Shown in pieces: positions 14,604 through 22,810 of a stretch of DNA of 55,545 nucleotides (within the stretch, counting starts at the first letter, position 1; the number at the start of each line of letters is the position of its first letter). The position numbers were made by a program, and so were the translations under genes. The DNA comes from Streptomyces olivochromogenes (lineage in GTDB: Bacteria > Actinomycetota > Actinomycetes > Streptomycetales > Streptomycetaceae): assembly GCF_021538895.1 (NCBI RefSeq), contig NZ_JADDRL010000065.1, forward strand, positions 1-55,545, in the 5' to 3' direction. The notes under the pieces were generated by a model. It had not been told where the DNA came from, searched no databases, and saw only the letters and a list, made by a program, of their open reading frames with translations.

Positions 14604-15998
14604 TCAGCCGGTCACCGTGAACCACACCGCCCGGGACTTCTTCCACTCCGGGTGCGTGAGGTCCTTCGCCTCCGTGCTGTCGCCGTAGAGGTCGGCGGAG
14701 CCGTTGTCGGTCAGGAGCTCGGCGCGGGCCGTCGGGGAGGTGAGGTCGGGGACGTCGACCACGGCCTCCCAGCCACCGGGGTCGGTGGTCGGCAGGTCGC
14801 GGAGCTTGACCGGACGGTCGGCCGCGTTGCCGGTCCAGGAGTAGAGGGCGTACGGGTCGGAGTTGTCGTCGGCCGCCCAGGAACCGGCCACGATCAGGTA
14901 CTGGTTCGCGTCGTTCTTGCGGATGTCACGGACCGACAGACCGCCGAGGTCGAGCTCGATCGGGGTGCCGAAGGCGGCCGACGCCCTGCCCGCCACCACC
15001 TGGTCGATGTTGGTGACCGGCACGAGCAGGGCCTTGCCGCCGGGCACGGCGGGCGCGAGCGGGGCGCGGAAGCCGACGTAGGCGGTGGTCGTCGAGCCGG
15101 GGGCGAACTCCAGGCCCTCCACGTTGAAGCCGTCGATCTGCTTCGGCACCTGACCGGTCGCCGTGCCGGCCGCGAAGCCGTACCGGTCGCCGTGCGCCTC
15201 GTCCCAGGCCACCAGGTCGTCACGGAGCTTCTTGTACGAGCCGCCGTAGGTCAGCGTCGTGCCGCTGCCGCTGCCCGTCACCTTCGTGGTGAAGACCGTG
15301 TTCCGGGCCGACTTGTACTCGCCGTCCTTGTTGTTGCCCAGCGAGCCGGTCCAGTAGATCGTGTCGCCGACGCGGGCCGCGCCCTCGATGTCGACCTCCT
15401 TGGTGACACCCAGCCGCGAGCTGAAGTCCCAGGACTTCAGGGGCGCTCCGGAGGCGTTGCGGTCGTACAGCCGCAGGGCGTTGGACTCGTCGTCCGCCAC
15501 GACGACATAGCCGCCGCCGACGTCGACCGCCGCCGACGCGTCGCTGGAACCGCTGAAGTACCGGGTGTCCGCGGGCTGTTGCACGGCGGCGGAGGCCGCG
15601 TAGTGCAGCGTCTTCGTCGCGGTCCGCCCGTCCACGCCGGTCACCTTCAGCGTCAGGTCGGTGTAGCCCTGTGCGCGGGCGTTGACCGCGACCTGCCGGG
15701 TGCCGCCGGTGCCGGTGAAGGTGACGTCCGTCGTGCGGGCCACGGTGGTCCGGCTGCTCAGGGACGCCGAGACCGTCAACGCGCCCGCGTCCGCACCGCT
15801 CTGAGCGACCGTCACCTGGACCGTCGGGTCACCGACCGCACCGACCGCGCCGGACAGGTAGGCCGTGGACAGGGCGATGGTCGGCGTTCCGTAGCTCACC
15901 GCGTGCGCCTGGCTTCCCATGCCCATGGCCGCGAGCGTCAGCAGCCCGCCCGCCACGGCAACTGTCCTACGGCCGCGGGGGAATACGTAGTCCTGCAC
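14604..15998 (-). CDS. Secreted DUF3616-like protein
   Basis: A 464-residue exported protein. The signal peptide has RGRR, then a hydrophobic core (TVAVAGGLLTLAAMGMG) and an AHA cleavage site at about residue 33. Residues about 35-135 look like an Ig-like or PKD-type beta domain (ASLSSRTTVARTTDVTF). The main domain matches DUF3616-type propellers: SGSSDASAAVDVGGG, VVADDESNALRLYDR, KEVDIEGAARVGDTIYWTGS and DGFNVEGLEFAPGS. GTG at 15998 (VQDYVFPRG) has AAGGGG about 8 bases upstream. The family's function is unknown; a role in handling extracellular phosphoesters or sugars is only a guess. Terminates at the hairpin at 14552. Confidence 0.82.
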   Translation of the reverse strand: MQDYVFPRGRRTVAVAGGLLTLAAMGMGSQAHAVSYGTPTIALSTAYLSGAVGAVGDPTVQVTVAQSGADAGALTVSASLSSRTTVARTTDVTFTGTGGTRQVAVNARAQGYTDLTLKVTGVDGRTATKTLHYAASAAVQQPADTRYFSGSSDASAAVDVGGGYVVVADDESNALRLYDRNASGAPLKSWDFSSRLGVTKEVDIEGAARVGDTIYWTGSLGNNKDGEYKSARNTVFTTKVTGSGSGTTLTYGGSYKKLRDDLVAWDEAHGDRYGFAAGTATGQVPKQIDGFNVEGLEFAPGSTTTAYVGFRAPLAPAVPGGKALLVPVTNIDQVVAGRASAAFGTPIELDLGGLSVRDIRKNDANQYLIVAGSWAADDNSDPYALYSWTGNAADRPVKLRDLPTTDPGGWEAVVDVPDLTSPTARAELLTDNGSADLYGDSTEAKDLTHPEWKKSRAVWFTVTG

Positions 15999-16035
15999 TG
16001 GGACCCCTTCTTCGCGTCGATGTCGACGAGAAGGG

Positions 16036-16428
16036 TCAGTGCGCCTCGCCAACTGCGCGCGGCGCGGGCCCGTCCACGGGATGAACAGCCCCGGACGGAC
16101 CCAGTGAACGCCCCGTCACCCGGGCCAGATGCCGAGCGAACACCTCCCGCGTGTCCGGGGTCAGGGTGCGCAGCGCCACCAGAGCCGTGATGACGACGTC
16201 GCAGAGTTCGGCCTGGACGTCGTCCCAGGTGTGGGTGACGCCCTTGCGCGGGTTCTGGCCCGTCGCCCCGATCACCGCCTCGGCGACCTCGCCGACCTCC
16301 TCCGACAGCTTCAGCATCCGCAGCAGCATGCCCTCCGCGCCGCCGATCGGCTGATCGGCGTCCAGCCAGGCCCACAGGGCGTCGATGGCGGACCAGAGGT
16401 CCTGGGCGGGGGCGTCCTGCTCAGTCAT
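16036..16428 (-). CDS. MazG-like nucleotide pyrophosphohydrolase
   Basis: A 130-residue all-helical protein of the MazG-like superfamily, which hydrolyses noncanonical or excess NTPs. The metal-binding helices are visible as LKLSEEVGEVAEAVIG (ExxE, about residues 40-55) and WDDVQAELCDVVITALVAL (ExxD, about 69-87). ATG at 16428 gives the compact single-domain length of the family. Its downstream neighbour is the DUF3616-like gene, 38 bases after its stop. The precise substrate cannot be told from sequence. Confidence 0.85.
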   Translation of the reverse strand: MTEQDAPAQDLWSAIDALWAWLDADQPIGGAEGMLLRMLKLSEEVGEVAEAVIGATGQNPRKGVTHTWDDVQAELCDVVITALVALRTLTPDTREVFARHLARVTGRSLGPSGAVHPVDGPAPRAVGEAH

Positions 16429-16520
16429 ACGGAGCAGCCTGACACGGATACGGAGCGGCCCCCGCGCGCACGGACCAGCCCGCGGCACACACACCCACGC
16501 GCCGGTCGGAAGCGCGCCGC

Positions 16521-17072
16521 CTACTCCTCGAACAACGCCTCCTGTTCCCCCTCGCCCTCCGCCTGCCTGCGCACCCGCTGGTTCCGCGCGCCCACCACCA
16601 CCGCCGTGACCGCCGCCGTCACCCCGAGGGCCGCCGGGACCATCCAGCCGCGGTCGAAGACGTGGCCGAGGGCGTGGTCGAGGGAGAGGCGGCCGGGGCC
16701 CGCGACGGCGAGGCCTGCGGCGGCCAGGCCGAGGGTCGCCGGGTACTCGAAGCCACCCTCCTGGGCGAAGAAGCCGTTGGGGGCGTGGACGGCGGACGCG
16801 CCCGTCATCCCGCCGGCCGCCGCGGCGCCGGCGGCGGGCGTGGCGAGCCCCAGCGCCAGCAGCGTCCCGCCGCCCGCCTCCGCGAGCCCCGAAGCCATCG
16901 CGCACGCCTTGCCGGGTGTGTAGCCGACGGACTCCATGAACTGGCCGGTCCCCTCGACACCACCCCCGCCGAACCAGCCGAACAGCTTCTGCGAACCGTG
17001 CGCGGCGAGCACCCCGCCAATGCCCAGTCGGAGCAGGAGCAGGCCCAGATCACGTCGGTCGTAACACGTCAC
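16521..17072 (-). CDS. DoxX family membrane protein
   Basis: A 183-residue four-helix membrane protein. Family signature at the N-terminus: LGLLLLRLGIGGVLAAHGSQKLFGWFGG, then FMESVGYTPGKACAMASGLAEAGGGTLLALGL and later DHALGHVFDRGW. DoxX proteins are quinone-linked or redox-associated inner-membrane proteins; some act in thiosulfate or sulfhydryl stress handling. GTG at 17072 with GGAG about 6 bases upstream. The C-terminal tail is charged (RRQAEGEGEQEALFEE). It is divergent from the NTF2-like gene. Confidence 0.9.
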   Translation of the reverse strand: MTCYDRRDLGLLLLRLGIGGVLAAHGSQKLFGWFGGGGVEGTGQFMESVGYTPGKACAMASGLAEAGGGTLLALGLATPAAGAAAAGGMTGASAVHAPNGFFAQEGGFEYPATLGLAAAGLAVAGPGRLSLDHALGHVFDRGWMVPAALGVTAAVTAVVVGARNQRVRRQAEGEGEQEALFEE

Positions 17073-17213
17073 GGTGACTCCCCATCAGGACAGGCAGACA
17101 GCAGGAACAAGTCCCCCTCCGCGTATCCACCGTCGCATCGGACACACCCGACCGGCCCGCCCGGGGCGCCGTTCGGGTGGCGGGGCCGGGGGAGCGATGT
17201 GAATCTGACTGAC

Positions 17214-17540
17214 ATGACGATTCAGACTGCCAAACTCAGCGATCCGGCCGTCCGGGCCTTCGTCACCGCCGTCAACGCCCATGACCGCGAGGCCTTCATG
17301 CAGCTCCTCGCCCCGGGCGCGACCATGGCGGACGACGGTTCCGACCGCGACCTCGCCGACTGGATCGACCGGGAGATCTTCACCTCCCACGGCCACATGG
17401 AGGTCGACCGGGAGGCCCGCGACGGCCGCTCCCTCGTCGCCCGCTACCGCAACGACACCTGGGGCGAGATGCGCACCAAGTGGGACTTCACCATCGAGGA
17501 CGACGGCCGGATCTCCCGCTTCGAGACCGGGCAGGCCTGA
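17214..17540 (+). CDS. NTF2-like (SnoaL-fold) small protein
   Basis: A 108-residue protein with the cone-shaped NTF2-like fold: helix FVTAVNAHDREAFMQLLAPGATMADDGSDR, then DLADWIDREIFTSHGHMEVDRE and strands LVARYRNDTWGEMRTKWDFTIEDDGRISRFETGQA. Related proteins are enzymes or binding proteins of diverse substrates. ATG at 17214 is assumed; a GTG five codons earlier (17199) has GGGAG at a short 4-base distance and may be the true start. The aldo/keto reductase follows after 62 bases with its own promoter. Confidence 0.8.
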   Translation: MTIQTAKLSDPAVRAFVTAVNAHDREAFMQLLAPGATMADDGSDRDLADWIDREIFTSHGHMEVDREARDGRSLVARYRNDTWGEMRTKWDFTIEDDGRISRFETGQA

Positions 17541-17563
17541 ACGACACCCGCACGCGAAAGGCC

Positions 17564-17594
17564 TTGCCCTCGTGTGCACTTCAGCTCCTACCGT
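17564..17594 (+). promoter_or_regulatory. Promoter with 19-bp spacer before aldo/keto reductase
   Basis: TTGCCC (17564-17569) and TACCGT (17589-17594) are separated by 19 bp, the geometry of MerR-activated promoters. GTGCAC (17573-17578) lies at the spacer centre with weak flanking symmetry. The start site would fall at about 17601-17603, the ATG, so the transcript is probably leaderless. Confidence 0.55.
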
Positions 17595-17602
17595 CCCGGG
17601 CC

Positions 17603-18604
17603 ATGGACACCAACACCACCGGCGTGACCGGCACCAGGACCCTGGGGCGCAGCAGGATCGAGGTGAGCGCCCTCGGCTTCGGCTGCTGGGCGATCGGCGG
17701 GGAGTGGGCGGACGCCGACGGGCAACCGCTCGGCTGGGGCAAGGTCGACGACGAGGAGTCCGTACGGGCGATCCACCGGGCCCTCGACCTCGGCGTCACT
17801 TTCTTCGACACGGCAGATGTCTACGGCCTCGGGCACAGCGAGCGCGTGCTCGGCCGGGCCCTCGGCAAGCGGCGTGACGACGTCGTCGTGGCCACCAAGT
17901 GGGGCAACGCCTTCGACGAGGACACCCGCACCCTCGTCGGCGCCGACGACTCCCCGGCCCACGCCCGCCGCGCCCTGGAAGCCTCCCTGCGCCGCCTGGG
18001 CACCGATCACATCGACCTGTATCAGCTGCACATCTCCGACGCGGATCCCGTCAGGGCCGCCGAACTCCGCGACTTGTGCGAGGAGTTCGTGCAGGAGGGG
18101 GTCATCCGCGCCTACGCCTGGAGCACCGACGACCCGGCCCGCGCCGCCGTCTTCGCACGGGGCGAGCACTGCACGGCCGTCCAGCACACGCTCAACGTCC
18201 TGCAGGACGCGCCACAACTCCTCGCGCTCTGCGAGGAGCTGGAGCTCGCCAGCATCAACCGCAGCCCGCTCGCCATGGGACTGCTCTCCGGCAAGCGGCG
18301 CACGGCGCTCGAAGCCGGTGACATCCGCAGCAGGCCCCCGGCCTGGCTCCAGGGATTCGGTGACGGCTCCGGCGTCGATCCGCGGTGGCTCGCCCGGGTC
18401 GACGCGCTGCGCGAGGTCCTGACCAGCGACGGCCGTACGCCCGCCCAGGGCGCCCTCGGCTGGCTGTGGGCGCGCAGCCCGCGCACCGTGCCGATCCCGG
18501 GTTTCCGTTCCGTCGCCCAGGCGGAGCAGAACGCGGGCGCCATCGCCAAGGGGCCGCTCGACGCCGGGCAACTGGCCGAGATCGACCGGATACTCGGGCG
18601 CTGA
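17603..18604 (+). CDS. Aldo/keto reductase
   Basis: A 333-residue NADPH-dependent oxidoreductase with a TIM-barrel fold. The catalytic tetrad is visible: Asp and Tyr in FFDTADVYG, Lys in VVATKWGN, His in YQLHISD. The C-terminal coenzyme-binding stretch is RTVPIPGFRSVAQAEQNAGA. The start LGRSRIEVSALGFGCWAIGG is typical of the AKR11/12-like branch, which acts on small aldehydes or sugars. ATG at 17603 lies directly after a promoter with a 19-bp spacer and lacks a Shine-Dalgarno. In many Streptomyces, reductases of this kind are controlled by a MerR protein; the MerR gene here (9776) is 7 kb away and carries a different dyad. Confidence 0.93.
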   Translation: MDTNTTGVTGTRTLGRSRIEVSALGFGCWAIGGEWADADGQPLGWGKVDDEESVRAIHRALDLGVTFFDTADVYGLGHSERVLGRALGKRRDDVVVATKWGNAFDEDTRTLVGADDSPAHARRALEASLRRLGTDHIDLYQLHISDADPVRAAELRDLCEEFVQEGVIRAYAWSTDDPARAAVFARGEHCTAVQHTLNVLQDAPQLLALCEELELASINRSPLAMGLLSGKRRTALEAGDIRSRPPAWLQGFGDGSGVDPRWLARVDALREVLTSDGRTPAQGALGWLWARSPRTVPIPGFRSVAQAEQNAGAIAKGPLDAGQLAEIDRILGR

Positions 18605-18628
18605 GCGGCCCCGACGGGAGCCCGCGGC

Positions 18629-19378
18629 TCAGCGGGCCCGGCCCCCGTACTGGACGTAGGGCTGCTCCCGGGTGCCGTGCGCCTGCCGCGCGTACGGTCC
18701 GCCGCCCTGCTCGGTCAGGGTGATCCGCCCGGCCTCGATGGTGGCCACGCGCGGGGCGCGGCGGGCGATGGACGAGTCGTGGGTGACCATGACGAAGGTC
18801 AGGCCGTGCTCCCGCCACAGGCCCTCCAGCAGGGCCATGATGTCGTCGCGGGTGCCCTCGTCGAGGTTGCCGGTGGGCTCGTCGGCGAGCAGCACCTTCG
18901 GCTTCTTGACCAGCGCGCGGGCGATGGCGACGCGCTGCTGCTGGCCGCCGGACAGCTCGGTGGGGACATGGCCGAGGCGCTCGCCGAGGCCGACCGAGCG
19001 CAGGGCCTCGGCCGCCCGCTCGCGGCGCTCGGCGGGCTTGACGCCGAGCGGGACCAGGGCCGTCTCGACGTTCTCCTGCGCGGTCAGCGTCGGGATGAGG
19101 TTGAACGCCTGGAAGATGATGCCGATCTTCTCGGCGCGCAGCCGGGTCAGCTTGGCCTCGCCGATGGTGGCGAGGTCGACGCCGTCCAGCTCGACGTGGC
19201 CGGCCGAGGGGCGGTCCAGGCCGCCGATCATCTGCAGGAGGGTGGACTTGCCGCCGCCGGTGGGGCCCTGGATGACGAGCTGGTCGCCGTCCTCGATGGT
19301 GAGGTCGATGCCGCGCAGCGCCTCCACCGTCTCCTTGCCGCGCGTGTAGCGCTTGGTGACGCCGGTGAGTCTGTACAT
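18629..19378 (-). CDS. ABC exporter ATPase, MacB/LolD-like
   Basis: A 249-residue ATPase partner of the FtsX-like permease upstream. Walker A GPTGGGKSTLLQ (about residues 36-47), Q-loop in IFQAFNLIPTLTAQENV, ABC signature LSGGQQQRVAIARAL (about 142-156), Walker B VLLADEPTGNLDEGT, and the switch histidine in VTHDSS. The LPT motif after the Q-loop marks the MacB/LolD/FtsE type VII ABC group, which works as a mechanotransducer on extracytoplasmic substrates. ATG at 19378. The permease gene ends 94 bases upstream, so they are one operon driven from about 20960. Confidence 0.93.
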   Translation of the reverse strand: MYRLTGVTKRYTRGKETVEALRGIDLTIEDGDQLVIQGPTGGGKSTLLQMIGGLDRPSAGHVELDGVDLATIGEAKLTRLRAEKIGIIFQAFNLIPTLTAQENVETALVPLGVKPAERRERAAEALRSVGLGERLGHVPTELSGGQQQRVAIARALVKKPKVLLADEPTGNLDEGTRDDIMALLEGLWREHGLTFVMVTHDSSIARRAPRVATIEAGRITLTEQGGGPYARQAHGTREQPYVQYGGRAR

Positions 19379-19472
19379 GGGTTCTCCGTGAGTAGTGAAG
19401 GCGTGGGTGAGGAAGAGGGGGCGGGGCGCCGCGTCCCGGGGGGAGTGGAGGCGGCGCCCCGGCTCGGGGGTG

Positions 19473-20927
19473 TTACGCGACGCTGCGCAGGGCGTCCGCG
19501 GGGCGCATCCGGGAGGCGCGCCAGCCGCCCATGGCGCCGGCGATCAGACCGCCGGTGACCGCCAGGCCCACCGCGAGCGCGATGGTCGTCAGCGAGACCG
19601 GCGCGGTCAGGGCGATCTCCAGCTTGTTCGCGGCGGACTGCTGACCGGGACCGCCGCCGCCAGGACCGCCCATGCCGCCGCCCATGCCACCGCCGCCGCT
19701 GCCGAGCTGCGCGGTGAGCTTCGGGCTGATCGCGGTGACCGTGTAGGCGGCCGCGAGGCCCAGGGCGATGCCGAGGCCGCCGCCGATCAGACCGTTGACC
19801 ATGGACTCGCCGACGACCTGACGGGTCACGTTGCGCGAGGGCCAGCCGAGCGCCTTCAGGGTGCCGAACTCGCGTACCCGCCGGGACACGGCCGAGGAGG
19901 TGAGCAGCGCGGCCACCAGGAAGGCCGCGGCCAGCACCGCGACGGACAGCCACTTGCCGACGCCGGCGGCGAGGCTGGAGGCGGTGGACAGCGAGCCGGA
20001 GACGGTGGAGGCGAGGTCGGAGGAGGTGGTGACCGTCGTACCGGAGATGTTGGCCTGGATCTCCTTCTTCACGGCGGCGATCCGCTTCGAGTCCGTCGCC
20101 TTGACGTAGATCGTGGTGACCTTGTTCTTCGAGTCGGCCAGCGTCTGGGCCTGCTTCAGCGGCAGGTAGACGTCGGTGGTGGACTCGCCGCTGTCGGGCG
20201 TCGCGACACCGATCACCGTGTACTTGGTGCCGGAGATCTTGAAGGCCGAACCGACCTTGTACTTCTTCGACTTGGCGTACGACTTGCTGATCACCGCGAC
20301 CTTGGCGTCCGTCTGCGTCGCCGTGAACGTCCTGCCCGAGGTGATCTTCATCGTGGCCAGCGGGCCGAGCTCCTGGTCGGTGACGTCGACGCCGGCCACC
20401 GAGTAGCTGTTGACGTTGAAGTCGGCTCCGCCGCCCTGCACCTGCGGCTGGCCGGTGCCGCCGCCCGGACCGCCCTGGCCGCTGGTGCCACTGCTGCCGG
20501 AGCTCTGCGCCTTGCCCCGGGTGAAGGAGCCGTCGACCTTGGTGACGTTCAGGGAGAGGGCGCCGACCGCGCTCGCCACGCCCTTTTGCGCGGCGACCTT
20601 CTCGACCAGCGCGGACTTCAGGGCCTGACCGCCCTGCGTCATCACCCGGTCGGAACTCTGCGAGGTCTTGCCGCTCGACTTGGCGTCGAACTTGAAGTTC
20701 GGGCCCTGCGCGCTGCCGGCCTTGGGTGCGGTTTGTGCCTTGGTGACCGTCATGTCGGTACCGAGGCCGTAGAGCGATTTCAGGACCTTGTCCTGCGCCT
20801 GCGTCATACCGGCCGACACCGAACTGACGGTGATGACCAGCGCGATACCGAGCGCCAGACCCAGTGCGACGACCAGGGCCGCCTTCTTGCGGCGGCCCAG
20901 CTCGCGCTTGAGATAGATGCCAAACAT
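19473..20927 (-). CDS. MacB/FtsX-type ABC permease
   Basis: A 484-residue type VII ABC permease. TM1 lies near the N-terminus (ALVVALGLALGIALVITV), followed by a large extracellular periplasmic-core-like domain of about 290 residues, and three C-terminal helices (WLSVAVLAAAFLVAALLTSSAVSRR; INGLIGGGLGIALGLAAAY-type segment; TTIALAVGLAVTGGLIAGAMGGWRAS). The REFGTLKALGW coupling helix and the ending ASRMRPADALRSVA are family hallmarks. The extracellular part holds Gly/Gln-rich loops, and a Gly/Met-rich segment lies before the last helix pair. ATG at 20927 with GAGGA six bases before it. Probable role: envelope-stress or antimicrobial peptide response; direct repeats lie upstream. Confidence 0.92.
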   Translation of the reverse strand: MFGIYLKRELGRRKKAALVVALGLALGIALVITVSSVSAGMTQAQDKVLKSLYGLGTDMTVTKAQTAPKAGSAQGPNFKFDAKSSGKTSQSSDRVMTQGGQALKSALVEKVAAQKGVASAVGALSLNVTKVDGSFTRGKAQSSGSSGTSGQGGPGGGTGQPQVQGGGADFNVNSYSVAGVDVTDQELGPLATMKITSGRTFTATQTDAKVAVISKSYAKSKKYKVGSAFKISGTKYTVIGVATPDSGESTTDVYLPLKQAQTLADSKNKVTTIYVKATDSKRIAAVKKEIQANISGTTVTTSSDLASTVSGSLSTASSLAAGVGKWLSVAVLAAAFLVAALLTSSAVSRRVREFGTLKALGWPSRNVTRQVVGESMVNGLIGGGLGIALGLAAAYTVTAISPKLTAQLGSGGGGMGGGMGGPGGGGPGQQSAANKLEIALTAPVSLTTIALAVGLAVTGGLIAGAMGGWRASRMRPADALRSVA

Positions 20928-20997
20928 CCCGTTCCTCGAAGGTTCTTGGCGCCCGCTGTGGGCGCGGCCACAAGCTAGGGAGGAACCTTTGTGGCGC

Positions 20998-21031
20998 ACT
21001 GAGGAAAACGTGTGTCAGAGCTGAGAAAACG
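20998..21031 (-). promoter_or_regulatory. Direct repeat upstream of the MacB-like operon
   Basis: On the reverse strand CGTTTTCTCAG (21031-21021) recurs as CGTTTTCCTCAG (21010-20999), about two helical turns apart. Downstream on that strand a TAGCTT hexamer (about 20978-20973) could be a -10 box. Paired direct repeats next to a -35 region are typical of OmpR-family response regulators; no two-component genes are in the window. Confidence 0.45.
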
Positions 21032-21127
21032 GGGTAAGAAGAAGGATTTTCATAAGACAGCAAATTCCTAGCCCGGAGAGGGTCTGCTCTTAGGAAACCC
21101 CTGTTGGGTGCGGTGTACGGTCCCGGA

Positions 21128-22540
21128 ATGCGCGACTCCTCTCGGCTCACGCGGCGTGCCGCTCTCGGTCTCACGGCCGCCGCCCTTCCCCTGTCCGCCG
21201 CGGCTTCGCTGTCCACCGCCGCCCCCGCCTCGGCCGCGGCCGCCATCGGCGGCGAGCGGCTCATCCGCCACGGGATCCAGGTGAAGGGCGCCTCCGGACT
21301 GCCCAAGAAGCTCACGGCCCGCGCCTGGGTCCTCGCCGACGGCGAGAGCGGGGAGGTGCTCGCCGCGTACGACGCGCACCGGCGGCTGCCGCCCGCGTCC
21401 ACGCTGAAGATGCTGTTCGCGGACACGGTGCTGGGGAAGTTCGAGCGGGCCGCGCGGCACAAGGTCACCGCCGCCGACCTGGCGGACATCCCGGCCGGCT
21501 CCAGCCTGGTCGGCATCAGGCCCGGCATCACCTACACCGTCGATCAGCTCTGGCAGGGCGTGTTCCTGCGCTCCGGCAACGACGCCGTGCACGTCCTCGC
21601 GCACATGAACGGCGGTGTCCCGAGGACGGTCGCCGAGATGCAGGCCAAGGCGGCGGACCTCCAGGCCCTGGACACGCACGTGGTCAGCCCGGACGGCTTC
21701 GACCACGAGGGGCAGCTGTCCTCCGCGTACGACCTGACCCTCTTCGCCCGGCACGGGCTCAAGGACGACGACTTCCGCGGCTACTGCGGCACCCGGACCG
21801 CCGACTTCCCGGCGGGCGGCAAGAAGACCTTCCAGATCCAGAACACCGACCGCCTGCTGACCGGGGCGTGGGGCCTCGGCACGTACCAGGGCCTGATCGG
21901 CGTGAAGAACGGCTACACCAGCCACGCCGGCAACACCTTCACCGGCGCCGCCACCCGCGGCGGCCGCACCCTGCTGGTCACTGTGATGCACCCCTCCACC
22001 GGCAGCAACGCCGTCTACGAGGAGACCGCCGCGCTGCTCGACTGGGGCTTCGGCGAGGGGAGTTCGGCGCAGGCGGTGGGTCTGCTCGTCGATCCGCTCA
22101 GTGAGGGCGGTGCGAAGGCGGGCGCGAACCCGACGGCGGCCGGAAAGCCGGTCCGCGCCGCCGCCGGCGCCCCCGGCTCACCGGCCGCCCCCTCGACCTG
22201 GCGCCTGCTGGAAGGGGCGGCGGGCACGGTCGCGTTGTTGGGGGCCGGGGCGTGGACGCTGCGACGCCGCTGGAAGGCCGCCACGGCCACGGGCGTCGAG
22301 GGTCGCAGCACAGGCGTCGACGGTCGCCGCGCGGCCGATGAAGACCGGCGGGCGGGCGACGGCGGACAGCGAGCGGGCGACGAGGGCTGGCGGGCGGGCG
22401 AAGACGGTCAGCGAGCGGCTGACGAGGGCCGGCAAGCGGCCGACGAAGGCCGGCGGACCGGCGGCAGAAGGCGTCGAGCGGCAGGCAAGGGGCGCCGGAG
22501 GGCCGGCGGGGCCCGCCGAGGGAGTGGCGAAGGATCCTGA
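21128..22540 (+). CDS. Tat-exported D-alanyl-D-alanine carboxypeptidase (S11)
   Basis: A 470-residue penicillin-binding protein of family S11. Residues 1-38 hold a twin-arginine signal (LTRRAALGL, cleavage after ASA). Catalytic motifs: SxxK as STLK (S91, K94), SxN as SGN (S149-N151) and KNG (K260-G262) in place of the usual KTG. The enzyme trims the terminal D-Ala of peptidoglycan pentapeptides outside the membrane. After a spacer a single helix (LLEGAAGTVALLGAGAWTL, about 360-380) anchors it, then a cytoplasmic tail of about 90 residues holds six heptapeptide repeats of the type A-A/G-D-E-G-x-R (22331-22456) and a very basic end. The tail is unusual for S11 enzymes. Divergent from the MacB-like operon. 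Confidence 0.92.
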   Translation: MRDSSRLTRRAALGLTAAALPLSAAASLSTAAPASAAAAIGGERLIRHGIQVKGASGLPKKLTARAWVLADGESGEVLAAYDAHRRLPPASTLKMLFADTVLGKFERAARHKVTAADLADIPAGSSLVGIRPGITYTVDQLWQGVFLRSGNDAVHVLAHMNGGVPRTVAEMQAKAADLQALDTHVVSPDGFDHEGQLSSAYDLTLFARHGLKDDDFRGYCGTRTADFPAGGKKTFQIQNTDRLLTGAWGLGTYQGLIGVKNGYTSHAGNTFTGAATRGGRTLLVTVMHPSTGSNAVYEETAALLDWGFGEGSSAQAVGLLVDPLSEGGAKAGANPTAAGKPVRAAAGAPGSPAAPSTWRLLEGAAGTVALLGAGAWTLRRRWKAATATGVEGRSTGVDGRRAADEDRRAGDGGQRAGDEGWRAGEDGQRAADEGRQAADEGRRTGGRRRRAAGKGRRRAGGARRGSGEGS

Positions 22541-22810
22541 GCCGCCGATGACGGATGCCGAGTCGTCGATCTGCGCGGCAGCCGTTCCACCCACCGGTGC
22601 GTACCCCGCGGTCCCACGCGAGGTCCCACCCCAACCCGGTGCGATGGAACGGCTGCCGCCTCCCCCCTCGGTGTGGTCGGCGGAACCTGAGTGCTCCAAG
22701 TGTGAAGTTCTTGTGGAGGAAGTTGAGCATAAGCCCGCGACCGGCCGCAATACCGCGGATGTTCAAATTCCGCTTGTGCAGGTTGAGGAGTTGACGACGT
22801 GTGGGATCGC
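22541..22810. other. Structured, partly low-GC convergent intergenic island
   Basis: This 270-base stretch separates the convergent carboxypeptidase and SDR genes. It holds a perfect 15-bp inverted repeat (22575-22589 and 22645-22659) with a 55-base loop, and a segment at about 22690-22800 with clearly lower GC than its surroundings. In that segment two similar blocks about 60 bases apart start CTTGTGGAGG and CTTGTGCAGG. Read on the reverse strand the blocks encode LLNLHKRNLNI and MLNFLHKNFTL, which resemble each other; no ribosome binding site supports a gene. Confidence 0.5.
22575..22659. repeat. Inverted repeat with 15-bp perfect arms
   Basis: GCGGCAGCCGTTCCA (22575-22589) is exactly complementary to TGGAACGGCTGCCGC (22645-22659). 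The 55-base interior repeats GGTCCCAC twice and CCGGTGCG twice. It could terminate transcription from both sides or be the remnant of a small element. Confidence 0.6.
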
